Shown here: in pieces, positions 37,403 to 44,827 of the stretch | Numbering within the stretch: the stretch's first letter is position 1 | Layout: each line of letters starts with the position of its first letter | NCBI GenBank assembly: GCA_038206235.1 | Contig: JBBRBB010000005.1 | Span: 62,001 to 126,000, forward strand | DNA from: JBBRBB01 sp038206235 | Lineage (GTDB): Bacteria > Bacteroidota > Bacteroidia > Chitinophagales > Chitinophagaceae | Direction of reading: 5' to 3' | DNA: 64,000 nt | The notes under the pieces: generated by a model | What the model was told of the DNA's origin: nothing | The model's database searches: none | The model's input: the letters and a program-made list of their open reading frames with translations, nothing else | Made by a program: the position numbers and the translations under genes

Positions 37403-37821
37403 AATATTACTTTGGTAAATTTTTTTTATGAATTGGCCGCAGGGAAGATTATGAAAATTTACTTTTTTGTTTCTTGATCCATTTCTGTCCGGCGGGGTTC
37501 TCACCTAATGGGCTTTGTACTGCGTGGAACCCGGGGCAGTAAAGTAATACTGCGGATGCAAAATACATCTTTAATAAATGTCTGTTCGCTTGCTATAACT
37601 GGCTTCGTGTAATTCAGTGTACAATAGTTATTGACTTTATTTACAATTGTCTTCTCAACAATCATTCATGCAGGGATTAATTATTTCAGAATCTTTTTAT
37701 ATATTTTGAATTGGAGCTTTTTGTTTATTTTCGAATTGAAACAGGAAACACTTCAAGCCTGACAGGGTAATTAACCGGTTTCTCCTGTACTCACTAATTT
37801 TATCATCTAAAACATAATCCA
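37403..37821. other. 419-base intergenic region
   Basis: No convincing coding sequence on either strand. It holds two small dyads: GGGTTC (37495-37500) with GAACCC (37527-37532), and GCAGTA (37536-37541) with TACTGC (37548-37553), together a local GC-rich palindromic patch. The rest is AT-rich and could carry the promoter of the 37822 gene, but no clear TAnnTTTG element stands out. Confidence 0.5.
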
Positions 37822-39066
37822 ATGAAAAAAATTTTTCTTCCGCTTATTTTACTGTGTATACATAATGTTCATGCACAGAATTGTTCAAACACATCAGTGG
37901 GCTTTCCGCCAATCAACGATTTGGGAAAAGGCTATTGGCGCGGCTTCCAGGGCGGCCTCTATCCAAACGGTTCTAACTCCAGACCTCCGTCTCACGAACA
38001 ATCAGGGCGCAATATCGCATCGCGTATTATGCCGCTTGATAGTGCGGGTAAGGTGGATAAAGTTCGCGGAAAAATAGTATGGCTTTCTATAGGATTGTCT
38101 CATACTACAATGGAATCCCGGGTATTTATTTCCTTTACTGATACTTTTTCCAAAAAAAATCCACAGCTTATTTTAGTGGATGGAGCACAGGGAGGGCAGG
38201 ATATTAATATTATTGATAACCCGAATGCCGATTACTGGAATGTCGTTAATCAACGTCTTCGTAGTGCAGGCTTAACACCCAAACAGGTTCAGGTTGTTTG
38301 GTTTAAAGAAGCAGAAAAAATGCCTACAGATACTGCGTTTGCAACTTATCCCGATGCACTAAAGCTTAAATACAAAACAGCCATTCAAATCTTAAAAAGT
38401 AAATTTCCCAACACGAGGCTGTGTTATCTTGCAAGCCGTAGTTATGCAGGCTACGCCACGAGTGACCTTAATCCTGAACCTTATGCCTTTTATTCAGGGT
38501 GGAGTGTAAAACGTTTGATAGAAGACCAGATAAAAGGAGATACTTCACTTAGGTTTAACGGTTCAAATCCAAGAGCACCGTGGCTGGCATGGGGGCCTTA
38601 TCTGTGGGCTGATGGTACAACTCCCCGGTCTGACGGGCTTACATGGAATTGCCCTGTTGATTATCTAAATGATGGAACACATCCTTCTATTATCGGGCGA
38701 CAAAAAGTAGCAACACTGTTGCTGCAATTTTTTTCAACAGACTCAACTACTGTTCCGTGGTTTATTAAACCATCTAACAATGTTAGCACAACCGCAGCAG
38801 GTGTAAAAACACAGGGCATAGCTAATAACACCGTAAGCATAATACCCAATCCATCTAAAGGTGAGTTTAAAATTGATTTAAAAGAAATAAAACCATTGGA
38901 TATTAACCTGAATATTTATGATGACCAAAAACATCTTCTAATCAGCAAAAAGCTTTCAGATAAGGTTACATCTTTTGGAGAAAATTTAAAGCCCGGAATT
39001 TATTTTGCAGAAATAATTAATAATAGCATACTACTTAATCGCATTAAAATTATAAAATCAGAATAG
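37822..39066 (+). CDS. secreted SGNH-hydrolase-like protein with T9SS sorting tail
   Basis: A 414-residue protein with signal peptide MKKIFLPLILLCIHNVHAQ. The SGNH-like core is recognised from WLSIGLSHTTMES (Ser block I), VDGAQGGQDIN (block II), SRSYAGYA (block III region) and LNDGTHPSIIGRQKVA (block V Asp-x-x-His). From about residue 330 it carries a T9SS type A sorting domain (IIPNPSKGEFKIDL...LKPGIYFAEII). It is probably a cell-surface or released esterase. No neighbouring carbohydrate genes hint at a substrate. Confidence 0.82.
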   Translation: MKKIFLPLILLCIHNVHAQNCSNTSVGFPPINDLGKGYWRGFQGGLYPNGSNSRPPSHEQSGRNIASRIMPLDSAGKVDKVRGKIVWLSIGLSHTTMESRVFISFTDTFSKKNPQLILVDGAQGGQDINIIDNPNADYWNVVNQRLRSAGLTPKQVQVVWFKEAEKMPTDTAFATYPDALKLKYKTAIQILKSKFPNTRLCYLASRSYAGYATSDLNPEPYAFYSGWSVKRLIEDQIKGDTSLRFNGSNPRAPWLAWGPYLWADGTTPRSDGLTWNCPVDYLNDGTHPSIIGRQKVATLLLQFFSTDSTTVPWFIKPSNNVSTTAAGVKTQGIANNTVSIIPNPSKGEFKIDLKEIKPLDINLNIYDDQKHLLISKKLSDKVTSFGENLKPGIYFAEIINNSILLNRIKIIKSE

Positions 39067-39121
39067 TGCTTGTAAGTCCGCTGTAGTAAAATCAAAGTAA
39101 CTATTTTTTACGGTGATGATT

Positions 39122-39283
39122 TTATACGGTTGCAAAGCGATAACCTTTTTTCTTTAGTTCTTCAAATGTTCCGCCATTGCACAAATGATTATGAATTGCT
39201 TTTTTATCTTCCAGCATCTTTTTAAAAACAGCTACTCCTTTGGGAATTGTCTTTTTCTTTTTCTTGTTTACTTTTATTTGCAC
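39122..39283 (-). CDS. small basic protein, possibly antitoxin-like
   Basis: A 53-residue frame with a GTG start (39281-39283); an in-frame TAA two codons upstream means no other start is possible. The translation begins MQIKVNKKKKKTIPKGVAVF and ends GGTFEELKKKGYRFATV. The helix KKMLEDKKAIHNHL and the short tail resemble small Bacteroidota antitoxins, but no toxin is next to it on this strand. Its coding status rests on composition and lack of other signals. Confidence 0.4.
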   Translation of the reverse strand: MQIKVNKKKKKTIPKGVAVFKKMLEDKKAIHNHLCNGGTFEELKKKGYRFATV

Positions 39284-39396
39284 TGTTTCTTATTTGTTGC
39301 AAGCGGGGGAAATTATTACAACATGGATAATTGAAAATGGAACAAACTTTCCGCGATTAACCAGTTGTTACGTAAACAAATAAATGTAGAACAACA

Positions 39397-39470
39397 AAAC
39401 TATTAAACCTTTAAGATGTTGGCTCTTTAAAGGAGGTATGCTGCTTCACAATGAGCCGGTGCATGTATAA
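39397..39470 (+). pseudogene. remnant of a DUF4926 gene
   Basis: 39397-39435 matches the start of the DUF4926 gene (40507-40548: ACTATTAAAC, GATGTTG, GGCTCTT, AAAGGAG) and 39438-39470 matches its end (ATGCTGCTTCACAATGAGC to TATAA). About 136 internal bases and the start codon are missing, and small indels break the frame. It is a decayed second copy lying just upstream of the PIN gene. Confidence 0.82.
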
Positions 39471-39585
39471 AAAAATTCTTCTGCACTGTAGTTAGTAACA
39501 CGGCCGTTTGCACCCTTTCGGCTTTTACAAAAAAATAAAAAATTATTTGGTTTGCAGACAGTGCCTTACGCCGGATGGAGGAGGG
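39438..39585 (+). repeat. direct repeat copy 1 (DUF4926 3' end plus downstream sequence)
   Basis: About 150 bases, roughly 80% identical by eye to 40685-40835. Similarity continues well past the stop codon: GCCGTTTGCACCCT, TCGGCTTTTACAAAAA and ATTATTTGGT are in both. Retention beyond the coding part suggests recent duplication or a selected untranslated element. Confidence 0.85.
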
Positions 39586-39620
39586 AAGATGAGAAGGCAG
39601 GAAAAACACAATTTTATTCC

Positions 39621-40112
39621 ATGATAAGTATTTATCTCGATACTTCAGTTATTAATTTTCTTTTTGCAGATGACGCACCTGAGAAAAAAGAAATTACTGT
39701 GGACTTGTTTGATAATTACATTGCAAAAGATATTTATGATGTTTTTATCTCACAATTTGTTTTTCAGGAAATTGAACAGACAAATGATGAGGCGAAAAAG
39801 AAAAAATTATTTTATGTAATTGAAAAATATCCCTTGCAACCATTAATTATTGATGATATTGTAACTGTAGATGCCCTTGCGGATGCATACATAGAACATG
39901 GAATTATACCTGCTAAAAAAAGACTTGATGCGCTTCACGTTGCCTGTTCTGTTATATATAGGATTGATTATTTAATAAGCTGGAATTATAAGCATCTTGC
40001 AAATGTGAATAAAGAAAAACGGATTATTTCTTTTAATTTTACACAAAACTATATTCATCCATTACGAATTATTACGCCTCTTGAATTATTGGATTATGAA
40101 AACAACCGCTAA
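39621..40112 (+). CDS. PIN-domain protein, probable toxin
   Basis: The start at 39621 (MISIYLDTSVINFLF) puts the first PIN aspartate at residue 7; the earlier in-frame ATG at 39552 translates the duplicated noncoding repeat. The 163-residue protein carries a second acidic site in FVFQEIEQTND and KKRLDALHVACSVIYRIDYLISWNYKHLAN, the PIN C-terminal block. It overlaps the following small gene by 17 bases. Ribonuclease toxin activity is inferred from family and the paired organisation. Confidence 0.87.
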   Translation: MISIYLDTSVINFLFADDAPEKKEITVDLFDNYIAKDIYDVFISQFVFQEIEQTNDEAKKKKLFYVIEKYPLQPLIIDDIVTVDALADAYIEHGIIPAKKRLDALHVACSVIYRIDYLISWNYKHLANVNKEKRIISFNFTQNYIHPLRIITPLELLDYENNR

Positions 40113-40269
40113 GATCTCCAAAGCACAAACAGAAGTTTGGGAATGGAAAGAAAAAGCCTCTGAAAGACTCAATAAACTCTCGCATGATGAAAGAATTGCG
40201 TACTTAAAAAAATATGAAAAAACTTTTCTTGCTCATGTAAAAAAATTAAATAAACAAAAAGCGGTTTAA
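40096..40269 (+). CDS. small helical protein, probable partner of the PIN protein
   Basis: A 57-residue protein starting at 40096 (MKTTAKISKAQTEVWEWKEK), whose start lies inside the end of the PIN gene. It is rich in Lys and Glu with two helices (ASERLNKLSHDERIAYLKKYEKTFLAHVKKL). Overlap and size suggest an antitoxin placed after its toxin, the reverse of the usual order. The family is not recognised. Confidence 0.7.
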   Translation: MKTTAKISKAQTEVWEWKEKASERLNKLSHDERIAYLKKYEKTFLAHVKKLNKQKAV

Positions 40270-40314
40270 ATTATTTGGGTTTGAGATAGTAGCTTGCGCA
40301 AGACGAGCTAACAG

Positions 40315-40342
40315 CTTTTGAAAGTTTTAAACTTTCCAAAAG
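40315..40342. repeat. near-perfect hairpin
   Basis: CTTTTGAAAGTTT pairs with AAACTTTCCAAAAG with one bulged C and almost no loop. It follows the antitoxin-like gene by 46 bases; there is no T-run. Confidence 0.6.
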
Positions 40343-40366
40343 GTAATCAGTAATACAAAATACGCC

Positions 40367-40426
40367 GGGTTTCCTGCCTTTTGCACAGGGCTTGGGAGGA
40401 GAAGCCTTCAGGACGAAAGAAATCCC
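40367..40426. repeat. structured hairpin element, member A
   Basis: Outer arms GGGTTTC and GAAATCCC, inner CCTG and CAGG, with the central motif TTGCACAGGGCTTGGG. The motif recurs in member C at 40974-40989 (CTGCACATGGCTTGGG) and partly in member B. Pairing is imperfect in this copy. Confidence 0.6.
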
Positions 40427-40439
40427 AAATCAATGAATA

Positions 40440-40488
40440 CCGCAATGTGCCTTCCCCTTCACAATGCTTAACGAAGGACACATTGCGG
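40440..40488. repeat. structured hairpin element, member B, directly upstream of DUF4926 gene
   Basis: CCGCAATGTG (40440-40449) pairs with CACATTGCGG (40479-40488). The stem continues as CCTTC/GAAGG after one bulged A, 15 pairs in all. The loop contains CTTCACAATGCTTAAC, resembling the CTGCACATGGCTTGGG of member C. The stem ends 10 bases before the DUF4926 ATG, so it would sit in the 5' untranslated region next to the ribosome-binding region (GGGGAAGGA). Confidence 0.75.
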
Positions 40489-40498
40489 GGAAGGATGT

Positions 40499-40717
40499 AT
40501 GAAAGACGAAACTATTAAACTTTTGGATGTTGTGGCTCTTTTAAAGGAGATACCGGAAAAAAAACTACTTCGAGGTCAAATAGGTACTGTTATTGAATGT
40601 TATACTGACAAAGATTTTGAAGTTGAATTTTCAGATAACAATGGCAAAACCATTTCTATGCTCACTTTAACAACAGAAGATATCATGCTGCTTCACAATG
40701 AGCTGGTGCATGTATAA
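40499..40717 (+). CDS. DUF4926 small protein
   Basis: A 72-residue protein matching DUF4926 in its SH3-like beta pattern: LLDVVALLKEIPEKKLLRGQIGTVIE, then FEVEFSDNNGKTI and LTTEDIMLL. DUF4926 genes are commonly paired with DUF6883-type genes in toxin-antitoxin-like cassettes; no DUF6883 is visible here. A decayed copy lies 1.1 kb upstream. The ATG is preceded by GGGGAAGGA and a long hairpin. Confidence 0.82.
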   Translation: MKDETIKLLDVVALLKEIPEKKLLRGQIGTVIECYTDKDFEVEFSDNNGKTISMLTLTTEDIMLLHNELVHV

Positions 40718-40835
40718 AAAAATTCTTCTCCAGTGAAGTTAGTAGCACCGCCGTTTGCACCCTCTCGGCTTTTACAAAAATAGTTGAAAAATTATTTGGT
40801 GATACAGACAGTACCTTGCGCCAGAGGGGGGAGTG
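40685..40835 (+). repeat. direct repeat copy 2 (DUF4926 3' end plus downstream sequence)
   Basis: Partner of 39438-39585. After the DUF4926 stop the conserved parts are AAAAAAATTCTTCT, GCCGTTTGCACCCT, CGGCTTTTACAAAAA and AAAAATTATTTGGT. No frame is conserved downstream of the stop, so the shared sequence is noncoding. Confidence 0.85.
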
Positions 40836-40955
40836 GAGGGTATGAAATAAACTCCATCTTTTTCAGGTATGGTTCTTCTTACAGGCATTATGTAAATTAA
40901 AAGCCTGTTGAATTTAGGAACATTTTATTATATATTCGTCTTTAATAACTTGATG

Positions 40956-41002
40956 CCGCAGAGTCCTCCGCTCTGCACATGGCTTGGGGAGAGACTCTGC
41001 GG
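40956..41002. repeat. structured hairpin element, member C
   Basis: Perfect 10-bp arms CCGCAGAGTC (40956-40965) and GACTCTGCGG (40993-41002). An inner CTCC/GGAG pair and the loop motif CTGCACATGGCTTGGGG lie between them. The stem differs from member B at several paired positions while still pairing, and both are followed by a purine tract (GGGAAGGA or AGAAGGA). Confidence 0.75.
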
Positions 41003-41073
41003 AGAAGGAAAGCTTGGATAAGATAATTGAAATACTTGCAGTCGCTTCCTGTTGCATTTTGAATTAATGCATT

Positions 41074-42066
41074 TTATTCAGGCTTTATCTTTTCTTTTTT
41101 CTTAAAATAACCTTTTAATAAAAAGTTGTGCTGAAGCGCTTCAAGATCTTCATCCAATTTCCGGCTGCCTGTTTCGAGATTTTTTAAAGTATTTTTCAGC
41201 GATGTGGCTGCGGATGAATCATTCAACAGCACACCCACTGTATTATTGGTTTGATTTAATTTATCACTTACAGTTTTAAGATTAGCTGTAAACTCAGTAA
41301 CAGAATTAGCTGCATTCTGCAATTGCGATACAGTTGCTTTAATGTTGCTGAATACAATGGTATCAGTTATAAGGTCATTGATTGAATTGCCCGGCTTATT
41401 TAGTTTGCCGGAAAAATCTTCGATGTTAGATAATACACTTTTACTGTTTACTGATACTGTTTGAAAATTTGCAATAGTATTTTGCAGGCTGTTTACTGTA
41501 GAACGCAATTTATTGGCTATGGTAGGATCGTTTAATAAAGTACCGAGTGTTCCTTTTCCGCTATCTATCTTTTTACTTATACTTTTGAAATCATTTGTTA
41601 TTTCAAGCAAATTTTTATTATTAGCCTGCAATGTTACCAGCATATCTTCCGTACTCAGGGCTTTTTCCACCTTTAAAAAACCATCTTTTTCAACCTGCGG
41701 TGTGGATGCCTCGCCGCCATAAATAATTACAATCTTGTTACCTATTAAACCATCAGAACCAATCTTTGCTTTGGCATCTTTATGTATATGCGATTGTGCA
41801 TCTTTCTCTATGCTCATAGTAACCAGCACTTCTGAATTTTTATAAAAACTTATTTTTTTTACTGTACCCACTTTTACTCCTGAAAACCAGATGTTTCCGC
41901 CATCCAATAAGCCACCTACATCATTAAAAACAGCATTTATAGTAAATGCCTTTTTGAACGTCTTTTTTTGAGAGCCCAACGTGAATACAGTAATTATTAG
42001 TATTACTAACCCCAGGAATACGAAAATTCCTACTGCGACCGGGCGATTATTTTTCAATGATTTCAT
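41074..42066 (-). CDS. mlaD: MlaD/MCE-domain lipid-transfer protein
   Basis: A 330-residue protein. One N-terminal membrane helix (VAVGIFVFLGLVILIITVFTLG) is followed by a single MCE domain (TINAVFNDVGGLLDGGNIWFSGVKVGTVKKI...DGLIGNKIVIIYGG). A long helical C-terminal region of about 180 residues, rich in Asn, Ser and Thr, looks coiled-coil. It overlaps mlaF by 4 bases. It forms the substrate-binding ring of an ABC system that moves phospholipids between inner and outer membranes. Confidence 0.93.
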   Translation of the reverse strand: MKSLKNNRPVAVGIFVFLGLVILIITVFTLGSQKKTFKKAFTINAVFNDVGGLLDGGNIWFSGVKVGTVKKISFYKNSEVLVTMSIEKDAQSHIHKDAKAKIGSDGLIGNKIVIIYGGEASTPQVEKDGFLKVEKALSTEDMLVTLQANNKNLLEITNDFKSISKKIDSGKGTLGTLLNDPTIANKLRSTVNSLQNTIANFQTVSVNSKSVLSNIEDFSGKLNKPGNSINDLITDTIVFSNIKATVSQLQNAANSVTEFTANLKTVSDKLNQTNNTVGVLLNDSSAATSLKNTLKNLETGSRKLDEDLEALQHNFLLKGYFKKKEKIKPE

Positions 42067-42842
42067 GTGTTATTAATAAAATTGTAATCATAAAAACTTC
42101 TTACACTTGCATCCTGCGTATTAAAAACCTCTTCAAAGCTCCCCTTTGTTAAAAACTTACCATTCAGTATTATAGCCACGTTGTCGGCAGTAGTTTTTGC
42201 ACAGGTTAGGTCATGAGTGATTATTATAGAACTTGTATTGTATTGCTGCTGCACTTCAATAATCAGGTTATTTATTTCAATGCTTGTCATAGGGTCCAGG
42301 CCGGCTGTGGGTTCATCATAAAGCATAATTTCGGGTTTCAGAATTAAGGTACGCGCAATGCCAATACGTTTTTTTTGCCCTCCCGAAAGTTCAGATGGCA
42401 TTTGGTTGATGGTTTGAGATAATCCAACATCATTCAGCACTTCTTCAATGGCATCATTCACCTCTTTATCGCTTAAATTACGCTTGTTTCTCACCAAGGG
42501 AAATTTAAGATTTTCCTTTACGCTCATACTATCATACAAAGCGCTGCTCTGGAAAGAAAATCCTATTTTCAACCTCAATTGCTGCAGCTCTGCTTCACTT
42601 AGTTTATCCACTTCCTGTCCAAGCACTTTTACCATGCCGCTGTCTGGTTTCAGTAAACCTGAAATAATTTTAATTAAAACAGATTTCCCACTTCCCGAAC
42701 GCCCAAGCACGGCAATATTTTCACCTTTGCACATGTCAATATCAATTCCATTCAGTACAGTACGATTTCCAAAAGATTTTTTTAAATCTCTTATTGAAAT
42801 CACTACTTCTTTATTATTGCTATTTGTCTTTTTTCTATCCAT
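42063..42842 (-). CDS. mlaF: MlaF-type ABC transporter ATPase
   Basis: A 259-residue ATPase with Walker A GRSGSGKS, Q-loop FSFQSSALYDSMSVKENLKFP, signature LSGGQKKR and Walker B LYDEPTAGLDP. H-loop IITHDL follows. The LSGGQKKR form and TIV-type insert fit the Mla/Ttg2A subfamily. It powers the lipid-transport complex with MlaE and MlaD, its neighbours in one operon. Confidence 0.95.
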   Translation of the reverse strand: MDRKKTNSNNKEVVISIRDLKKSFGNRTVLNGIDIDMCKGENIAVLGRSGSGKSVLIKIISGLLKPDSGMVKVLGQEVDKLSEAELQQLRLKIGFSFQSSALYDSMSVKENLKFPLVRNKRNLSDKEVNDAIEEVLNDVGLSQTINQMPSELSGGQKKRIGIARTLILKPEIMLYDEPTAGLDPMTSIEINNLIIEVQQQYNTSSIIITHDLTCAKTTADNVAIILNGKFLTKGSFEEVFNTQDASVRSFYDYNFINNT

Positions 42843-42890
42843 TAATATTTATACCATTCAAGCAAATACCCAAATTATAATTCTAACTTT

Positions 42891-43700
42891 TTATCTTATT
42901 GCATTCACAAATTGTACAATCACCATTTCTTCCACAAAAATCATAAACATAGAAAGCACTACTGCTGAGTTTGCTGCCCTGCCAACTCCCTGCGTGCCAT
43001 TCTGTGCATAATAACCCTGGTAACATCCCGCTACGCCAATGGTAAAGCCATAAACCATAGCCTTAATAACAGAAGAAAATATATCAAGGAAGGATATAGT
43101 GTTAAAAGCGCTTTTGAAGAAACCTGTAAAGCTTGTAAGCTCATTATGGTGCACATTAAGGAATGAGCCCATCATTCCAATAAAACCGGTGTATAACACC
43201 AACACTGGCAGCATGCAAGTGATGGCAATAATACGCGTTACTACAAGAAACTTAAATGGGTTTGTTGCTGATACTTCCATAGCATCGATCTGTTCAGTTA
43301 CTTTCATTGAACCTAACTCTGCGCCCATATTAGAACCTACTTTACCGGCCGCTATCAAAGCAGTAACTAATGGGGCTAATGCCCGTATAATAGCTATGGA
43401 TATAAGTGAAGGTAACCATGAACTGGCTCCGAATGTTGATAAGGAGGGGCGCGACTGCTTTGTAAAAACAATTCCTGTAATAAAGCCTGTTAGGGAAACC
43501 AGCGGCAATGATTTGTATCCTACCTGGTAGCATTGATTTATGATTTCCTTAAACTCATACGGTGGCGAAAACGCCTCCTTAAAAAACCGGATAACAAACT
43601 GGTAAACATTATACATATCCACGAAAAACTCATCTGCTTTTCTGGAAATAAAAAATTTTTTTTCGGGTAAAACTTCTGCTTTTTCTAAATCGGACTTCAT
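42891..43700 (-). CDS. mlaE: MlaE-type permease
   Basis: A 269-residue MlaE/YrbE permease. An N-terminal amphipathic region (YQFVIRFFKEAFSPPYEF) is followed by about five membrane helices. Conserved blocks are IRALAPLVTALIAAGKVGSNMGAELGSMKVTEQIDAMEV and YGFTIGVAGCYQGYYAQNGTQGVGRAANSAVV. It is first in the mlaE-mlaF-mlaD operon. The soluble MlaC and MlaB components of Proteobacteria are absent here. Confidence 0.95.
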   Translation of the reverse strand: MKSDLEKAEVLPEKKFFISRKADEFFVDMYNVYQFVIRFFKEAFSPPYEFKEIINQCYQVGYKSLPLVSLTGFITGIVFTKQSRPSLSTFGASSWLPSLISIAIIRALAPLVTALIAAGKVGSNMGAELGSMKVTEQIDAMEVSATNPFKFLVVTRIIAITCMLPVLVLYTGFIGMMGSFLNVHHNELTSFTGFFKSAFNTISFLDIFSSVIKAMVYGFTIGVAGCYQGYYAQNGTQGVGRAANSAVVLSMFMIFVEEMVIVQFVNAIR

Positions 43701-44026
43701 TTATTACCAGTTACTTTTTTAAAAAAATCCTTCATGTTAATAATACTGAATTATACATCTGCCGTGTAAACTTAGTTTTTTTTTTGCAGTTTAATTAAAT
43801 TCTGCTAAATCACAATAAGAATTGAAACGAGTTGCAGGGACAAGTGGAAATTATTACGGGATTCTTAAGTGAGCACCCTATAGATAATTATTCACGGTGA
43901 TCTATGGGTATAGGTTTCAATTTATAAATTCCAATTTCATGCTACCTATTTTTCAAAGCCACCACTGGCGCAAGTTTAGTAGAAAAGCTTTTGTGAGCTA
44001 GCCATACTTGTGCCTTTGTTCAAAAA
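43701..44026. other. 326-base intergenic region upstream of mla operon
   Basis: No gene is seen in this gap. It contains the GGCGCAAGT...ACTTGTGCC hairpin at 43967-44014 (listed separately) and presumably the mla promoter, which I could not identify on the minus strand. Confidence 0.5.
43967..44014. repeat. GGCGCAAG/CTTGTGCC hairpin repeat, copy 1
   Basis: GGCGCAAGT (43967-43975) pairs with ACTTGTGCC (44006-44014), including one G-T pair. It is preceded by ACCACT. The same design is at 60714-60757 with a different inner pair, and a half copy is at 61135. Confidence 0.72.
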
Positions 44027-44185
44027 CTAAGAATTGAGCAATGTAGCTTTAGAAAGAAGGGCATTAACCTTCTGCAACTTTTTCGGGAAAGCAGTTTTGG
44101 AAGCGGCTTCTTTTGTTTTGGTAACAACAACTGTATTCGTGGCTTTTACTTTTTTTGAAGCTGTATGTTTTTTTACCAGAGGCAT
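44027..44185 (-). CDS. small lysine/threonine-rich protein
   Basis: A 52-residue frame from ATG at 44183-44185. The sequence starts MPLVKKHTASKKVKATNTV and ends FPKKLQKVNALLSKATLLNS. It is basic, with a flexible Ala/Thr/Lys part and a C-terminal helix. It starts 12 bases after the DUF6934-like gene on the same strand and is probably co-transcribed. It might be its partner, but no family is recognised. Confidence 0.55.
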   Translation of the reverse strand: MPLVKKHTASKKVKATNTVVVTKTKEAASKTAFPKKLQKVNALLSKATLLNS

Positions 44186-44197
44186 AAATCAAAATTA

Positions 44198-44652
44198 TCA
44201 TTTTCTTTTCACAAAAAACGCAACATATTTATCATTACTATTTGGCTCAAAAGGAACTTCACTATAATGTTTGTTTCCATCATTCTTCAAAGCTGTTATA
44301 ATAAAGTTCTTTTTAAAGCCGGAATAATACATTCTCAAAATCCTGTGATATAATTCTGTTCGGCGTGTTGCACTACCTGAAAAGACAATTTTCATATCAG
44401 GGTATTCATTGGTAAAATCTTCAATTATCGAAATGATTGTAGCAAGCACTTTACAATATCTCCATTATTTGTATTAGCTGTATCATCAAGGGTTCCATCA
44501 GAAAGTAAATCTCCGAAGCCAAGATTAAGAATATTTTTCTCAGAAGTAGGACTAAACTCAACAACCTTTTCAATTGCACCTTTTCTTCCTTTGCTTACAA
44601 ATGAGTAACGGGTTAAATATTTTCTATCATATAAATAAGGTTGAGTGTGCAT
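44198..44652 (-). pseudogene. DUF6934-like gene with single-base frameshift
   Basis: Two overlapping frames (44425-44670 and 44198-44449) together encode one protein of about 150 residues. TRYSFVSKGRKGAIEKVVEFSP...ILNLGFGDLLSDGTLDDTANTNNGDIVK continues in the other frame as VLATIISIIEDFTNEYPDMKIVFSGSATRRTELYHRIL. Adding one G at about 44449 (AAAGTGCTT to AAAGGTGCTT) restores the whole. This order (FGD, NNGD, S-x-x-RTxLY) is the pattern I associate with DUF6934. The start is taken at the ATG ending at 44652. The function is unknown; such genes occur in toxin-antitoxin-like neighbourhoods. Confidence 0.78.
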
Positions 44653-44793
44653 AGCTCTTAAGTTTCTCAACTATATAGCTAAAACCTGAAAACAAGTTTG
44701 AGTGCGCACCTTGCCGCATAATGAACCGACAGTACACGTGTGCGACGCAACCGCAGCTTAATAGTAGCAAACAGCTTAGTACATAAAAAGAAA

Positions 44794-44826
44794 AAGCTAT
44801 TAGCTATCAGCCATTGGCTATTGGCT
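44794..44826. repeat. short periodic tract
   Basis: GCTATTAGCTATCAGCCATT then GGCTATTGGCT: units of about 7-8 bases, at the 3' end of the alpha-2-macroglobulin gene. Similar in style to 50751-50790. Confidence 0.55.
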
Positions 44827-44827
44827 C

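Noticed and set aside
40499..40717. DUF6883 partner for DUF4926
   Set aside because: Neither flank nor either strand shows a second gene of that type; only noncoding repeats are present.
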